Program-made: the position numbers and the translations under genes
Notes under the pieces: model-generated
Database searches by the model: none
Told to the model about the DNA's origin: nothing
The model's input: only the letters and a program-made list of their open reading frames with translations
Shown here: positions 9,757 through 19,700 of the stretch, one piece after another
Layout of the letters: every line of letters starts with the position of its first letter
Position numbering within the stretch: the stretch's first letter is position 1
From: Oligoflexus sp.
GTDB taxonomy: Bacteria; Bdellovibrionota_B; Oligoflexia; Oligoflexales; Oligoflexaceae
Assembly (NCBI GenBank): GCA_014377445.1
Contig: JACMPP010000067.1
Coordinates: 22,753 to 86,752 of the forward strand
Reading direction: 5' to 3'
DNA length: 64,000 nt

Positions 9757-10440
9757 TCAGGGCAAAGGCTCGATCGTACCCACCAAAATCAACTGCCAGA
9801 CCTGATTGGTCTGGCCAACATAATCCCACTGATGAATCTCCCGACCGTCGTCGGGCAAATTGTCGGCAATATCGAGAACCTTACCGCTAAAAAGTGAACG
9901 CAGGGCATACTGAGCCTCGGCTTTCCTGTCGAAAGCAAACTCCTGCACGACATCCGAGCCCACTGCAGCCTGCTCGGCCTGCCCCCCATTATCCATCGAT
10001 CGCCCTTTGATCTGCAGATACTTCTCGCTGTATACATTCTGGAGCATGTAACGATTGTTATCGCCAAGGCGCTTGATCCGAAAGTACTGAGGACTCGTTC
10101 CACGACAGCTAAACTGTCTGGGTGGATCGTTCAACTTCCCGGATTCCGGAAACTCAAAACATTTATTACTCATCACATTTTTAAGGAGATAGCTGCCGTC
10201 GGGCACAAGAGCGATTTTGGGCGTGTCAGAGAAGACAGGGGCATTGGGGACGAGAGGAGGATCCTGAGGCAGGACGGGCACGGGAACAGGATCCCCAGGT
10301 TTGGTCTCGGCGGACTCAGCGAGCGGACCTTCTATCGGTTCAGGAATACGGGACTTACTGCTTTTACAACCAAAGAGCGAGCCGAGGCCAAGGCTAGCCA
10401 AGAGGAGCGATGTATATGGATAAGGGAAAAATCTAAGCAT
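9757..10440 (-). CDS. Lipoprotein with ricin-type beta-trefoil lectin domain
   Basis: A 227-residue predicted lipoprotein: the N-terminal hydrophobic segment ends in a lipobox (LFGC). A Pro-rich spacer (about residues 30-70) leads to a single ricin-B-type lectin domain of about 140 residues, with the repeated pattern YLLKNVMSNKCFEF, YMLQNVYSEKYLQI, YALRSLFSGKVLDI and a terminal QVWQLI (QxW motif). Ricin domains bind carbohydrates, so the protein may hold a glycan at the envelope surface; no catalytic domain is attached. The start has a GGGGGT binding site. It is transcribed alone, convergent with tdh. The ligand is not predictable. Confidence 0.82.
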   Translation of the reverse strand: MLRFFPYPYTSLLLASLGLGSLFGCKSSKSRIPEPIEGPLAESAETKPGDPVPVPVLPQDPPLVPNAPVFSDTPKIALVPDGSYLLKNVMSNKCFEFPESGKLNDPPRQFSCRGTSPQYFRIKRLGDNNRYMLQNVYSEKYLQIKGRSMDNGGQAEQAAVGSDVVQEFAFDRKAEAQYALRSLFSGKVLDIADNLPDDGREIHQWDYVGQTNQVWQLILVGTIEPLP

Positions 10441-10813
10441 GTTACCCCCAAGTCTTTAGCTTCAGGATAGCAGAAATTCCACGAGAATATGAAAGTGCAT
10501 AGGGCCGGGCGAGACCCCGGGCAAAAAAATACCCCGGAAACCGGAGCATATTCAATCACTGAACTATTTACCGTATGAGGTCCGAAAATAGTCTCTATGG
10601 TTAACTGGCATCAAAACATTCGCCAAAAGTTTTTGTGACACAGTTTTTTCTTCAACACGAATACCGAACAGGCGTTTGAGCCTCTCTAGCATAGTATATT
10701 CCCTCCAGAGAACGTCTAAGGCACAATCGGTATCTTAAAAAAAACAAGAAGGAAGCTCAATGAGGAAAATTCTTATTTTTGAGAATAATTTTAAATTCAC
10801 TGCAGTTTAACAA
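10441..10813. other. Intergenic region, no gene seen
   Basis: About 370 bases upstream of the ricin-lectin gene and downstream of the sugar transferase. A GC-rich stretch at 10502-10540 contains short CCGG palindromes. I see no supported coding frame or RNA gene; the small minus-strand frames lack binding sites. The promoter of the lectin gene presumably lies here. Confidence 0.4.
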
Positions 10814-10848
10814 CAAAAAAAGCAGTCGACCCTTTCGGAAAGACTGCT
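10814..10848 (-). terminator. Intrinsic terminator of the sugar transferase gene
   Basis: In the minus direction AGCAGTC pairs with GACTGCT (10848-10842 with 10827-10821), with a shorter TTTCC/GGAAA-type pairing inside, followed by a run of T residues (10820-10814). It lies about 40 bases after the stop. Confidence 0.8.
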
Positions 10849-10887
10849 GAGACAGACAAAGGGAAGCGGACGATGCCAAATCGCGGC

Positions 10888-11664
10888 TTAATAGGCACCT
10901 TTGCCTGTGAGCATGACAAGAATCGTTCTGACTATTAATATGATATCCAAAGCGATCGACCACTTTTGAACATACTCAAGATCCATACGCATCCATTGTT
11001 GGAAGTTGGTGTCACTGCGTCCCGACACCTGCCAGATACAAGTACAGCCTTGTTCCACGGCAAGACGTTGGTACTGCCAGGATTCCCAAGACTTCACCTC
11101 GCTGGGCAAAGCCGGTCTTGGACCGACAAGACTCATGTCACCCCGAACGACATTCCAGAGCTGGGGAAGCTCGTCGAGCGAGAATTTACGGAGAAAACGT
11201 CCGAAACGGGTCACACGGGGATCGTCTTTCATCTTGAAAGCCGGGCCGTCACTTTCATTTTGATTCATGAGGGTAATCTTCAAGGCGTCGGCATTGGGTA
11301 TCATGCTGCGGAATTTGTGAAAGCGAAAGAGACGACCGTCTTTGCCGACACGCGTCTGACTGAAGAAGATGGGTCCTTTGCTGTCGAAACGGATAAGAGC
11401 AGCCACCAAGAGGAAAAGAGGGCTTAAAGCGATGAGAGCGAAGCCCGCTCCGAAGAGATCGAGAAACCGCTTCATAAAACGTTGGATGGTCGTTGCAGGA
11501 CTTCCACTATCGATCAGTCGCCGTATTTCAGTATTGAGAGGAACGCTATAGACAGCCAATTCACTGGAGAGCTGCTCCGAGCTGAGAGGATAGTCGGGCG
11601 CCCCAATAGCGATCTCGTTGATCTGAGAGGTATCAGGGTTTAATTGAACATCGGTTCGTTCCAT
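10888..11664 (-). CDS. Bacterial sugar transferase (undecaprenyl-phosphate phosphoglycosyl transferase)
   Basis: A 258-residue monotopic phosphoglycosyl transferase of the WcaJ/PglC superfamily. It transfers a sugar-1-phosphate from a UDP-sugar to a polyprenyl phosphate, starting exopolysaccharide, O-antigen or glycan synthesis at the inner membrane. A re-entrant membrane helix ([18 protein letters not shown]) is followed by the [14 protein letters not shown] and FHKFRSM motifs, the [12 protein letters not shown] block with the catalytic Asp-Glu pair, and the SLVGPRPA motif. It lacks the long multi-helix N-terminal domain of WbaP/WcaJ. ATG at 11664 is preferred over 11706 because it has AGGAG seven bases upstream. 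No other polysaccharide gene is adjacent, so the glycan is unknown. Confidence 0.9.
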   Translation of the reverse strand: MERTDVQLNPDTSQINEIAIGAPDYPLSSEQLSSELAVYSVPLNTEIRRLIDSGSPATTIQRFMKRFLDLFGAGFALIALSPLFLLVAALIRFDSKGPIFFSQTRVGKDGRLFRFHKFRSMIPNADALKITLMNQNESDGPAFKMKDDPRVTRFGRFLRKFSLDELPQLWNVVRGDMSLVGPRPALPSEVKSWESWQYQRLAVEQGCTCIWQVSGRSDTNFQQWMRMDLEYVQKWSIALDIILIVRTILVMLTGKGAY

Positions 11665-11864
11665 GGGACAGCTCCTAAGCAGCAATGAGAACAACAACAG
11701 CAGCAACTGGCCTACTTAAAGCAAAGTTTTGGCCAGGCTTACTTCATTGAAATCATTGAGATTACGCCTGCTCGTCCCCGTCAGGCCCTCAACATCTGTC
11801 AGATTTTTCGACAGTTTTTACGAAAACGAGATACGTAAATCTTGAGTGAAAAGCCCTTGAATAT

Positions 11865-11890
11865 AAAAAAGGAGGAGCAAACGCTCCTCC
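11865..11890 (-). terminator. Strong terminator of the VTC-CotH operon
   Basis: GGAGGAGC (11871-11878) pairs perfectly with GCTCCTCC (11883-11890) around AAAC; in the minus direction it is followed by a T run (11870-11865). It lies 40 bases after the CotH-like stop. Confidence 0.93.
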
Positions 11891-11929
11891 TCACTGTTTA
11901 TCAGGTTGCCGACCGGGCAATACCCAGGA

Positions 11930-13090
11930 TCAGAGGGGATTTCTCCCCAAATACTCTTCGATCTTTACCGACCATGCGCTGATGTTCTTCTGCAACTCTT
12001 CAAAGGCCGTCTTTTGATAGCGCGAAAGTATAGGATCGTTGCCATAAGCTTCCCGCGACTTTTCTTCGTATTTTTGAGCCATCGCGATCAGCTTATCGCT
12101 AGGAAAATCACCATTGAGCTTGTTCACCTTCGTTATAAAGGTCCTGTGATAGGCCGGAATCTTCAGCAAACGGGCCAGGAGCGCGTTGCGCGAGAGGAGA
12201 TCCTCAGGCGCATAATCCTCTGGCTTTTCCCAGATTCGATCGAGGTCCCAGGCGACCGTGACAAGCTTTTTCTTGTCGATATCAAAGGCCAGAAAATAAT
12301 TGTTATCGAATCCATCCCAATGCTCGATGTAAAGCGCGACGGCCGCATAGGACAGAAAGCTGTCGATATCCAGTAACTTGTCGATCTTCAATCCAAACTG
12401 ATCGTCCATAGGTTCGAGCCAGAGGACTTTGTAGATCTCGTCGATAGAGGTGAAGTCGTCTTTGCCTTTGCCGTCATAGCTAAAGGCCTGGGCGACCTTC
12501 GAAGCATAATCCTGACGAAAACCGGCGTTGGCATAACGGGCTTTATAAATCCCTTCCACGTTCAGTTTGCGAGCCTTGAAAAATTCCTTATCGATAGTCT
12601 CCATAAAGATGTAGACACCCAAATACTTGGAATTGATGTAGGCACTCGCCGCTTCGGCCTTCACCGTCTCAAGATCCATTGCCTTAAAGAGATCGTAACC
12701 CATGAGCGAACGGACCATCGTCTTGTCGATCACCTGCGCACTCAAACGGTAGTGGGATCGTTGGTTATACTTCTTATCACAAAAATTGAGGTCGAAACTT
12801 TTGCGATAGGAATCGAGACTCGATCGCCCCGCATAGGAGGCACTGCAGTTGACCTCAAACTCGCCAGCCACCTTCACTTCAACCGCCGCCGGGCGTTTGG
12901 AAAGGAGCTGCCCGTTTAATAGTCCATATTCTTCCGGCGTGATATCGAGCGACACCAGCCTAAGGCCATAGCTGTTTTCTTCGTTGAAGTGTATCCCTTT
13001 GCAGGAGGAGGAAAACAGGGCCATAAAGGCCAGCGCGACCGCGACATGTTTAGAAATAAAAGAGAGCTTCAAGCCTTGCAGCAGATTCAT
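11930..13090 (-). CDS. CotH kinase-like family protein, exported
   Basis: A 386-residue member of the CotH family, whose B. subtilis founder is an atypical Ser/Thr kinase that phosphorylates spore-coat proteins. Family motifs are in order: SYRKSFDLNFCDKK (95-108), YLGVYIFMETIDKEFF (156-171), the HWDGFDNNYFLAFD block (257-270) and VAWDLDRIW (279-287). The Asn/Asp residues of the last two blocks occupy the metal and catalytic positions of the kinase, so activity looks possible. The N-terminal hydrophobic segment ends at Cys30 in a poor lipobox (SSSC), so lipidation is uncertain. It is the last gene of a five-gene minus-strand operon and overlaps the barrel gene by 41 bases in another frame. A strong terminator follows. 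It is probably periplasmic; its substrate may be the co-encoded envelope proteins. Confidence 0.85.
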   Translation of the reverse strand: MNLLQGLKLSFISKHVAVALAFMALFSSSCKGIHFNEENSYGLRLVSLDITPEEYGLLNGQLLSKRPAAVEVKVAGEFEVNCSASYAGRSSLDSYRKSFDLNFCDKKYNQRSHYRLSAQVIDKTMVRSLMGYDLFKAMDLETVKAEAASAYINSKYLGVYIFMETIDKEFFKARKLNVEGIYKARYANAGFRQDYASKVAQAFSYDGKGKDDFTSIDEIYKVLWLEPMDDQFGLKIDKLLDIDSFLSYAAVALYIEHWDGFDNNYFLAFDIDKKKLVTVAWDLDRIWEKPEDYAPEDLLSRNALLARLLKIPAYHRTFITKVNKLNGDFPSDKLIAMAQKYEEKSREAYGNDPILSRYQKTAFEELQKNISAWSVKIEEYLGRNPL

Positions 13091-14081
13091 TATACGTTCT
13101 CTTTTTCAAATCGATCGGACTGTTAGTGCCGACCAGTTCTACGTTCAGCGCGATGCGAAGCGTATCCAGATCATAACGAACGCCCAGGAAAGATCCGAGG
13201 CTATTGTACTTGAGATCGCGATGATCGTGACAGACGGCACTTAAACCGACAAGTCCACTTAAGGCTTCTTCCCCATCGTTTAGGAAATAATGCCCATAGA
13301 GCGTGTTGAGGCCCGTGAAATAGACACGTTCATCATCGTCAAAAACGCTCTCATACTCGGTTTGGTTGGGGTCGATTCCGGCCACCCATTCCGCTTGCCA
13401 GAGCTTTTGACTGTCGCGATGCCAGATTGAATTCATGACAGCGAGAGCCATCTGCTGACCGTCCTGAATGCGGTGAGTCCCGACCTGTCCCCAGAAGCCA
13501 TAGCGCACACCTGGAATCACATCGGTCTGATAGTTCCCGATAAAGGATGCATTTTGAGCTTCGGAAAAGCTGAGACCAAAGCTCCAGTCATGATAGAGAT
13601 CGGAATCAGCGCCTTGGTCGAGGGATACGACCGTCTCCCGGCCGCTGTAATTAAAGATATCCAGAGTTCGATAGATGAGGCTTCGTTCGATTGTCGGGCG
13701 CTCCAGTCGATTCTCCTCATACTCCAATCCGAAACGCTTAAGATCATAACCCACCTTTAATCGCAGTCCGCTATCAAACTTCTTGTCGAGCAAAGCTTGA
13801 TTCACCTGGATGTCATCGGATTTGGTTCGAAAATCAAGCTCGACGTCGGCCCTGAGGCCCCGCTTTCTCTTCGTCTTGAATTCGATACGCGCTTCGTGAA
13901 AAGCTTCGCCATCCTTGAAGTTTTCGGCCTCAAAAACCGAACGTACAAAGCCTTCTATCTTAACTTTTGGGAGTTTCTTATCGCTGTCTTCGTTCGTATC
14001 GTCGCCCGCTGCGGCGAAGCCCAGGCTTGGCCAGGCGGAGAGCGTGAGGACAAGGATCGAAAGGGCCTTGTGATTGCGCAT
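13050..14081 (-). CDS. Predicted outer-membrane beta-barrel protein of the VTC-CotH operon
   Basis: A 343-residue protein with a signal peptide (cut after about GFAAA) and long alternating amphipathic strands rich in aromatic residues, ending in phenylalanine (FYF), the usual C-terminus of outer-membrane barrels. Repeated strands such as LRADVELDFRTK and LRLKVGYDLKRF fit a porin-like barrel. I recognise no specific family. It begins 35 bases after the propeller-like gene, and its last 41 bases overlap the start of the CotH-like gene, a strong sign of co-translation. Its role may be export or surface display of whatever the VTC/DUF4956/CotH proteins make or modify. Confidence 0.75.
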   Translation of the reverse strand: MRNHKALSILVLTLSAWPSLGFAAAGDDTNEDSDKKLPKVKIEGFVRSVFEAENFKDGEAFHEARIEFKTKRKRGLRADVELDFRTKSDDIQVNQALLDKKFDSGLRLKVGYDLKRFGLEYEENRLERPTIERSLIYRTLDIFNYSGRETVVSLDQGADSDLYHDWSFGLSFSEAQNASFIGNYQTDVIPGVRYGFWGQVGTHRIQDGQQMALAVMNSIWHRDSQKLWQAEWVAGIDPNQTEYESVFDDDERVYFTGLNTLYGHYFLNDGEEALSGLVGLSAVCHDHRDLKYNSLGSFLGVRYDLDTLRIALNVELVGTNSPIDLKKRTYNESAARLEALFYF

Positions 14082-14116
14082 AGACTTATCTCATCGAGTT
14101 GAAAACCTTTGGTAAT

Positions 14117-15136
14117 CTATCTTAGACCAGTTTGGAGACCCAGCCTATAGAAATTGTACTGCTTCTGCTTCGAGACATCGCTGCCCACGAGCCATTCTTT
14201 GCCTCGCACCACAAGGGCTTCAGGGCTCCGGACCTCGCCCGGAATCACATAGACGTCGGTGGCTTTAGCATCTTGCCCCGGAACGAGGACGGGATAACGC
14301 TGGATCGTCAAACAGTCTTCGCTCAAAGCCAAAAGACTGCGATCTTCGTCAAGGGCCAAATCACTGATATCGCATTTGCCATGAGCCGCCAGGACCCAGG
14401 TCGCGAGCGGTACGAAATTGATATGAAAGCTGGCCTCGTCCAGGAGAAAGGCCTCCGTCTCGCCCAGCACCGTCTCAGCGTTGAGACCGAGCGCCTGGTC
14501 GCCCTCAGGTCCAAATTCAACGAAGGCGACCGGAAATGCCTCCTTGGAGACGATCATATGCCCTTGCTTCAGGAGTATGAGTCCTTCGCCCAGCGTATTC
14601 TTTTTGATCTTCTTCGATCCTTTGGCCACGGCATCGCTGAAGGCCCTGGCAAAGTTGAAGTGCAGCGCATGCTCGATCTTATCGACCGCTCGATTCAGGA
14701 CCACGACGCTCTGCGAATGTTCCTGAATGGCAAAGAATCTCTGTTGACCATCGATCGCCAGGCCCTCCCAATTTTTCGAAAGCTTTTTGATGGCCTTACT
14801 GCACTCATCAAATTCATCCGACTGGCAGAGGGAAAAGCGGTCGATCAGAAGGTCTTTGAAGGAATATTCCTTATCCTCAACCTTGAGGTAAATCGAGGAT
14901 TTTGAATCGCCGATAAAAGCGATCTCAGGCTTGCCATGATCGAGAAAACTCACCATTCCCGAAACTTCTTTCAGGGGAATAATCTCTTTGCTGAGTACGA
15001 CCAAGGTCTTGGCATCCTGATCGAAACCATTTTGCTTATGCAGAAAGGCCAGGCTGACCGCAACGAGAAGCGAAAGCAGGATCAGAATCTGCAAAAAAAG
15101 GCGGCGACGATAGGCTTTTCTATCCCAATGAACCAC
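14117..15136 (-). CDS. Membrane-anchored periplasmic protein, possible beta-propeller
   Basis: A 339-residue protein with a basic N-terminus and one membrane helix (RLFLQILILLSLLVAVSLAF), leaving about 300 residues in the periplasm. The pattern KEVSGMVSF, NWEGLAIDGQQRFFAIQEHS and ISDLALDEDRSLLALSEDC resembles SdiA-regulated or esterase-like propeller proteins ('EGLA...' blades), but this is a visual impression. The start is GTG at 15136 with AGAGGAG upstream. It lies 12 bases after the DUF4956 gene and before the barrel gene. A sensing or scaffold role in the periplasm is possible; function unknown. Confidence 0.75.
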   Translation of the reverse strand: MVHWDRKAYRRRLFLQILILLSLLVAVSLAFLHKQNGFDQDAKTLVVLSKEIIPLKEVSGMVSFLDHGKPEIAFIGDSKSSIYLKVEDKEYSFKDLLIDRFSLCQSDEFDECSKAIKKLSKNWEGLAIDGQQRFFAIQEHSQSVVVLNRAVDKIEHALHFNFARAFSDAVAKGSKKIKKNTLGEGLILLKQGHMIVSKEAFPVAFVEFGPEGDQALGLNAETVLGETEAFLLDEASFHINFVPLATWVLAAHGKCDISDLALDEDRSLLALSEDCLTIQRYPVLVPGQDAKATDVYVIPGEVRSPEALVVRGKEWLVGSDVSKQKQYNFYRLGLQTGLR

Positions 15137-15148
15137 GGGAATCTCCTC

Positions 15149-15850
15149 TTAGGCGCCCAGGCGATCGTTCGGATAAAAGATGTTGAAGCTCGCCTCGCGG
15201 TCTATTTGGGCCAGAGTTTCTGAAATTGCATCATGTTTTTCTTTGCTCATCTTCGGGGCATTGAACACGAAAGATGTGATGCCATCGTAGGTTCGCGAGG
15301 ACACGAATTCAGCCGATATGCCGAGACGGGCGAAATGACCGCGAAGTTCGCCGATCGCGATATCCTTCTTGCTGTTGAAGGTGACGATCGCCAAACGATC
15401 CTTGCCACGCGATGACATACCCCAAAGGTTACGGACCAATGTGAAACCAAAGAGCATGGTGAGCAATACCGCTGCGATGATAAAGTTCATGGTCGAGCAG
15501 GACACAGCAACCGCTAATGCGATGACGATGAAGCAGACATCCTCCGAACGTTTCACCGGCGTTCGATAGCGCACAAACGACAGCGAACCCAGAAGCCCGA
15601 GCGAAAGTATGACCGACGACTGGATGATCCAAAAGGTGGCGGTCAGTGCCGGGGTCAATAGCACCAAACTCCGGGCCAAACTGCTATCCTGAGGCTCGTT
15701 GTCTCGAAAGTAGAAGGTGTAGAGCAGGTAGAGCAGAATGCCGAAAGCCATGGAAACAACCATGCACAAGACAAAACTTGGGACATCGCCATGAGTCATG
15801 TTGCTCGCATCAAACCCATCGCTCAAATTTTCTAACATCGTATCGATCAT
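15149..15850 (-). CDS. DUF4956 domain membrane protein
   Basis: A 233-residue inner-membrane protein with about four helices (roughly residues 25-50, 66-85, 108-140 around SCSTMNFIIAAVLLTMLFGF) and a soluble C-terminal domain of about 90 residues. The core LLGSLSFVRYRTPVKRSEDVCFIVIALAVAV is the hallmark of DUF4956. Members of this family are often encoded next to VTC-domain and CotH genes, as here. Function is not established. It starts 19 bases after the VTC gene with GGAAGG upstream. A role in transporting or sensing the VTC product is inference only. Confidence 0.85.
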   Translation of the reverse strand: MIDTMLENLSDGFDASNMTHGDVPSFVLCMVVSMAFGILLYLLYTFYFRDNEPQDSSLARSLVLLTPALTATFWIIQSSVILSLGLLGSLSFVRYRTPVKRSEDVCFIVIALAVAVSCSTMNFIIAAVLLTMLFGFTLVRNLWGMSSRGKDRLAIVTFNSKKDIAIGELRGHFARLGISAEFVSSRTYDGITSFVFNAPKMSKEKHDAISETLAQIDREASFNIFYPNDRLGA

Positions 15851-15869
15851 CGCTTTACCTTCCCGAGAT

Positions 15870-16616
15870 TCAAGTCACCTGGATATCGCCGGTCTTTAAT
15901 AAATTCAGCCCCATGAAAAACTTTGAAAAGGACACTTGCGGAAGCTTGGTCAATCCCAGGAGAGGCAGATAGGGCCTGGGGTCAGCAGTTTTGATCTCAA
16001 GCACATGATTCGGCAGAATCGCCTGACTGAAGCGGGTTTCCAGCCCATTGGCAAAACTCATGACCTCGATGTGGGTATCGAGAGTCAAACGGTAATCGTT
16101 GATGCGATAGCGCCGCCGATGATAGCGAACGCGTATCGAAGGTATAATGATTCCCGCCTGATTGGCAAACGTCATGATCGCCGTAAACATGGGCGTGTTC
16201 TCATGTTCAGGAACCAACTGATACCAAAGCGGAGCATCATGCCCCAGGACCTGCACGCCCTGAATTCTATCCTTCAGTTTCCGTATGACCGTCAGGTCCT
16301 TATCCTTCATCTGCAACTGTTGGAAGAAGCCGTCGCCATAGCCGCGGATGCGAAATTTTCTCTTGCGGTTTTCACCATTCAGGCACTGATTATAGAAATA
16401 TTCGTCGCTGGTGTCATAGTAGATGGAATCCACGATTCCATCAGGATAGGGATCGCTGCCGCCATGCAAGCTTTCCAGAACATCGATCACAAAGCGGAGG
16501 CTTGGATCGGTGACCAGAAATTTGAATTCGTTATAGGGAAAGCTTACGACATCGACCAAGACTTCCCCTTTTCGAAGCCAAAGCGGCTCCAGGGCCCTTC
16601 GGGCTTTTCGTTCCAT
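15870..16616 (-). CDS. VTC domain (polyphosphate polymerase-like) protein
   Basis: A cytosolic tunnel-fold protein of about 248 residues. VTC domains of the triphosphate tunnel metalloenzyme superfamily polymerise polyphosphate from ATP in yeast Vtc4. Tunnel strands are visible: NEFKFLV, NRKRKFRIRGYG (basic), LQMKDKD (ExK-type), SIRVRYHRRRYRI, YRLTLDTHI and HVLEIKT. These supply the many Arg/Lys and acidic residues expected inside the tunnel. ATG at 16616 has no clear binding site; TTG at 16559 has AGGGGA five or six bases upstream and would begin just before the first tunnel strand, so it is a real alternative. It is the first gene of the five-gene operon. Other tunnel-fold activities such as triphosphatase are possible. 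Confidence 0.85.
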   Translation of the reverse strand: MERKARRALEPLWLRKGEVLVDVVSFPYNEFKFLVTDPSLRFVIDVLESLHGGSDPYPDGIVDSIYYDTSDEYFYNQCLNGENRKRKFRIRGYGDGFFQQLQMKDKDLTVIRKLKDRIQGVQVLGHDAPLWYQLVPEHENTPMFTAIMTFANQAGIIIPSIRVRYHRRRYRINDYRLTLDTHIEVMSFANGLETRFSQAILPNHVLEIKTADPRPYLPLLGLTKLPQVSFSKFFMGLNLLKTGDIQVT

Positions 16617-16700
16617 TACCAAGACGTGATAAAAGGATAGCGAGTGATGGCGCTTAGATACAGTGGATTCGTTCCAAATCGAAAAAAGCTGCGTCTCAAA

Positions 16701-16734
16701 GAAAACAAAAGCCGGCTCACAAGTTGTGGCCGGC
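16701..16734 (-). terminator. Terminator of the kinase-ATPase-GGDEF gene
   Basis: GCCGGC-CACAA (16711-16722, one bulged T) pairs with TTGTG-GCCGGC (to 16734). The minus-strand product is followed by a T-rich stretch (16710-16701). It separates the large signalling gene from the VTC operon, which must therefore have its own promoter in roughly 16617-16700. Confidence 0.82.
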
Positions 16735-16761
16735 CGTTCAGAGTCTGACTTTGCAATTTAC

Positions 16762-19700
16762 TTAGGCCACAGTGACCTTATTTCGTCCTTCGCGCTTCGA
16801 TTTATACATAGCTTCGTCCGCCTTCTCGATCAGAGCTTCCTTGTCTCTCAAACCATCGGTGAGCGAGGCCAGCCCCAGGGATATCGTGACTTTCAAAATA
16901 TTTTCACCATGGGGAATGGCGAGGCTTTCCACATTTCTACGAATCCGCCCGGCGACAAGTTCCGCCATCTCCGAGCTTGTTTCGGGCAGGATAACAGCCA
17001 TTTCTTCGCCACCATAACGGGCTACGACATCGGATTTACGGCAGGTGTCGCGAATCGATTGTGCTACTTTCTTAAGCACAAGATCACCCACCTGATGGCC
17101 CCATTGATCGTTGAACTTCTTGAAGTGATCGATATCGATCAAGAGCAGCGACAGGTTTCGAAGCTGACGTTGCGACTGCGAAAGCTCTTGGGCCAGCATA
17201 TTTTGAAAGTAGTCGTGGTTGTAGAGACCGGTCAATCCATCCGTTGCGGCCTTCACGGAGAGTTCGAGACGTCCCGCAGCGGCCAGACAGATGATTTCAA
17301 GGGTTTCGATACGCTCCGAAGTAAAGGTGCCACTGGCCCGGTTATTCTCAAGGTAGAGTAGACCGACGATTTGAGCCTCTTCCCCAATGCCCACTGTGAT
17401 GGGGATACAAAGGATCGAGAGGACCTGCGTATTCTGAATATAGGCTTCACTATGAAGACCGGGCAGCATATCCTGGGCTTCGCTCGCATTGTCGATTACG
17501 AGGCCTTTGCGGGAGCGCTTCACATAGTTTACAACCATGCGCGACACACTGTGACTATGTTCGATGGCGGTCGATTGCAGTATATGGGGTTGCTCATGAT
17601 CGATCGAGCTCTCGCCCTCGATGTAGAACTCGCCCTCTTTCCGCAAGAGAAGCACACCTTTTTGAGCACCGGCAAATTCAATGGCGCTGGAAATAATTTT
17701 CTCCAGCATCCGCGAATGAACATTTTCTTCCGCGATCGCCAGAAGCGCACGCTTTAAGGTGGTGATATCGATCGTCGAGGAAGACATCGTGGCCAGGGAT
17801 CCCGTCAGGGCCCTTTCTCCCGAACTACTGGTCAACATCTGCGGGAAGCGTTCTTCCAACTGAATGGACTTGGCATGCGCGCCCCAACGTTCGTAGTTGT
17901 AGCGTGCCCGTTTCATGTAAGCGTAGGCTGCCGTCTGACGCCCATGATTAAGATGGAATTTTGCGGTCAATTCATTGGCCAGTGCTTCATCTTGGAGATA
18001 TTGCTCGGCACGGGCGCCGGCAATGGCCAGATCATAATCGGTTTGCGCTTCGTAGGCTTTGCCGCGAATGGCCAACCACTGGGCCCGGATCAGAAGATAT
18101 TTGTGTTCGAAGTTCATCGGCGCGGTTTTGATCCACTTCTCATACTTACCCAGAACCATTTTTACAGTCTTCTTAATGCGCGAACGTTCCGACGAACTCG
18201 CACGATCCCAGAGCTGCATTTCCGCCAGGGCATAATAGTAGAAGAAGACCGCACCCGAAAGTGTGCCCATCGCCGCTTTGAAATGGGGTTCCGCGAGGCG
18301 CGCGAACTTCACAGCATCGACAAAGGAATCGAAATGGTAGGCCAGCATAAGCTTATAGAAGTGCGTCACGAACAAACCTGCCGAATCCTGGTTACGTTCG
18401 TAGACGACGAGCATACGGTCTTCATCAAAGGTATCGCCGCGCAAAGTCGAAGGCGAGACTTTCACTTCTGTGAAATTAATAATCATCTGATGCAAGAGGT
18501 TGATCTGCTCTTCATCATTCCTTTGACCGAGCTGTTCGATCACCAGAGTAAATTTCATCATCTCCGAGCTCAAACCTTTCAGTTCCGAGCCGGTGAAGAA
18601 ACTCCGGTTGCAATAGCCAGCAGCAGCATGCGCGGCGAATTCAAAGTCACCGGCGTCGAGCCCGGCCTGATGGGCATTGAGCAGGGGCGTCATCGTCGAG
18701 CGGACATGGTCTTTCCAAGGGCGGATAAACATGTTGAAGCAGACCAGTGTCGCCGCTTCGATATCTTTGGCCTGAAACTTATCGTAGAGCTTGATACCAA
18801 GATCACCTAGACGGTAGCCCTCTTTCACATCACCGACCATCGCCGCCATGATCATACCGTAGGTGGTATAGGCGAGCGCGGAAGTCGCGGAATTCCCATG
18901 CTTCAAAGACTTCCGAACGAGCTGGCTCGTGATGAGCGGCACTTGTTTCGGAAAGAAATAGAATATCGCTTGCGCCATGGAATAGAGAAAGTGCATGCGA
19001 GCCAGCTCCATCGGATCCTTCATTTCAGGAAGATCAAGGAGTTCGGTCTGGGTGTACTTGCGCAGCTGCCATTTCGTGTAGAGAAGGGAGAAGGCAATAC
19101 GGATCATTCCTGGATTCTGCGGCAGGGAAATGCCAAGTTCCTTGAGAATTTTCTTCCCGATCAAGATCGCTTCCTGCATGTCATTGCGGGAAATTGCCGC
19201 ATGAACATGAGTCTCATAGGCGGGAATCTTTTCCAGAAGAGTCCTGCCCTTACTCAGCACTTTTTCCACATAGCGCTGCATCGGGTCAAAGGCTTTATTC
19301 AGAAACGCAACTTCAGCCGCTTCCCGATAGATCACGATAAGCAAATCGTAGGATTGAGTCCAATCCTCAGCCTTCTCGAGGCTCATTGCGGCTTGGAGAT
19401 ATTCGAGAGCGGTCTGATACGCGGCGGAAACCTTGGCTTTGCGGGCCGCGTGAAGATTGAGTTCGATGAGTTCGAGTCGCTCGGTCTCTGTACTCATAAA
19501 TTGGGTACTGGAATTCAAGTGATTGACGATCGAAAAGACATACTCATCGAGACGTGTTTTCTTGTGGAGCCGGATCAAAGTACGACCGGCGCGATGCCGG
19601 ACATGCAGACGCTCTTCATCCGGTATGAGGTCGTAGGCCGCCTGCTGAATCCGGTCGTGACTAAAGCGATATTCAACCGTGACCTCACGACCATCGAGAG

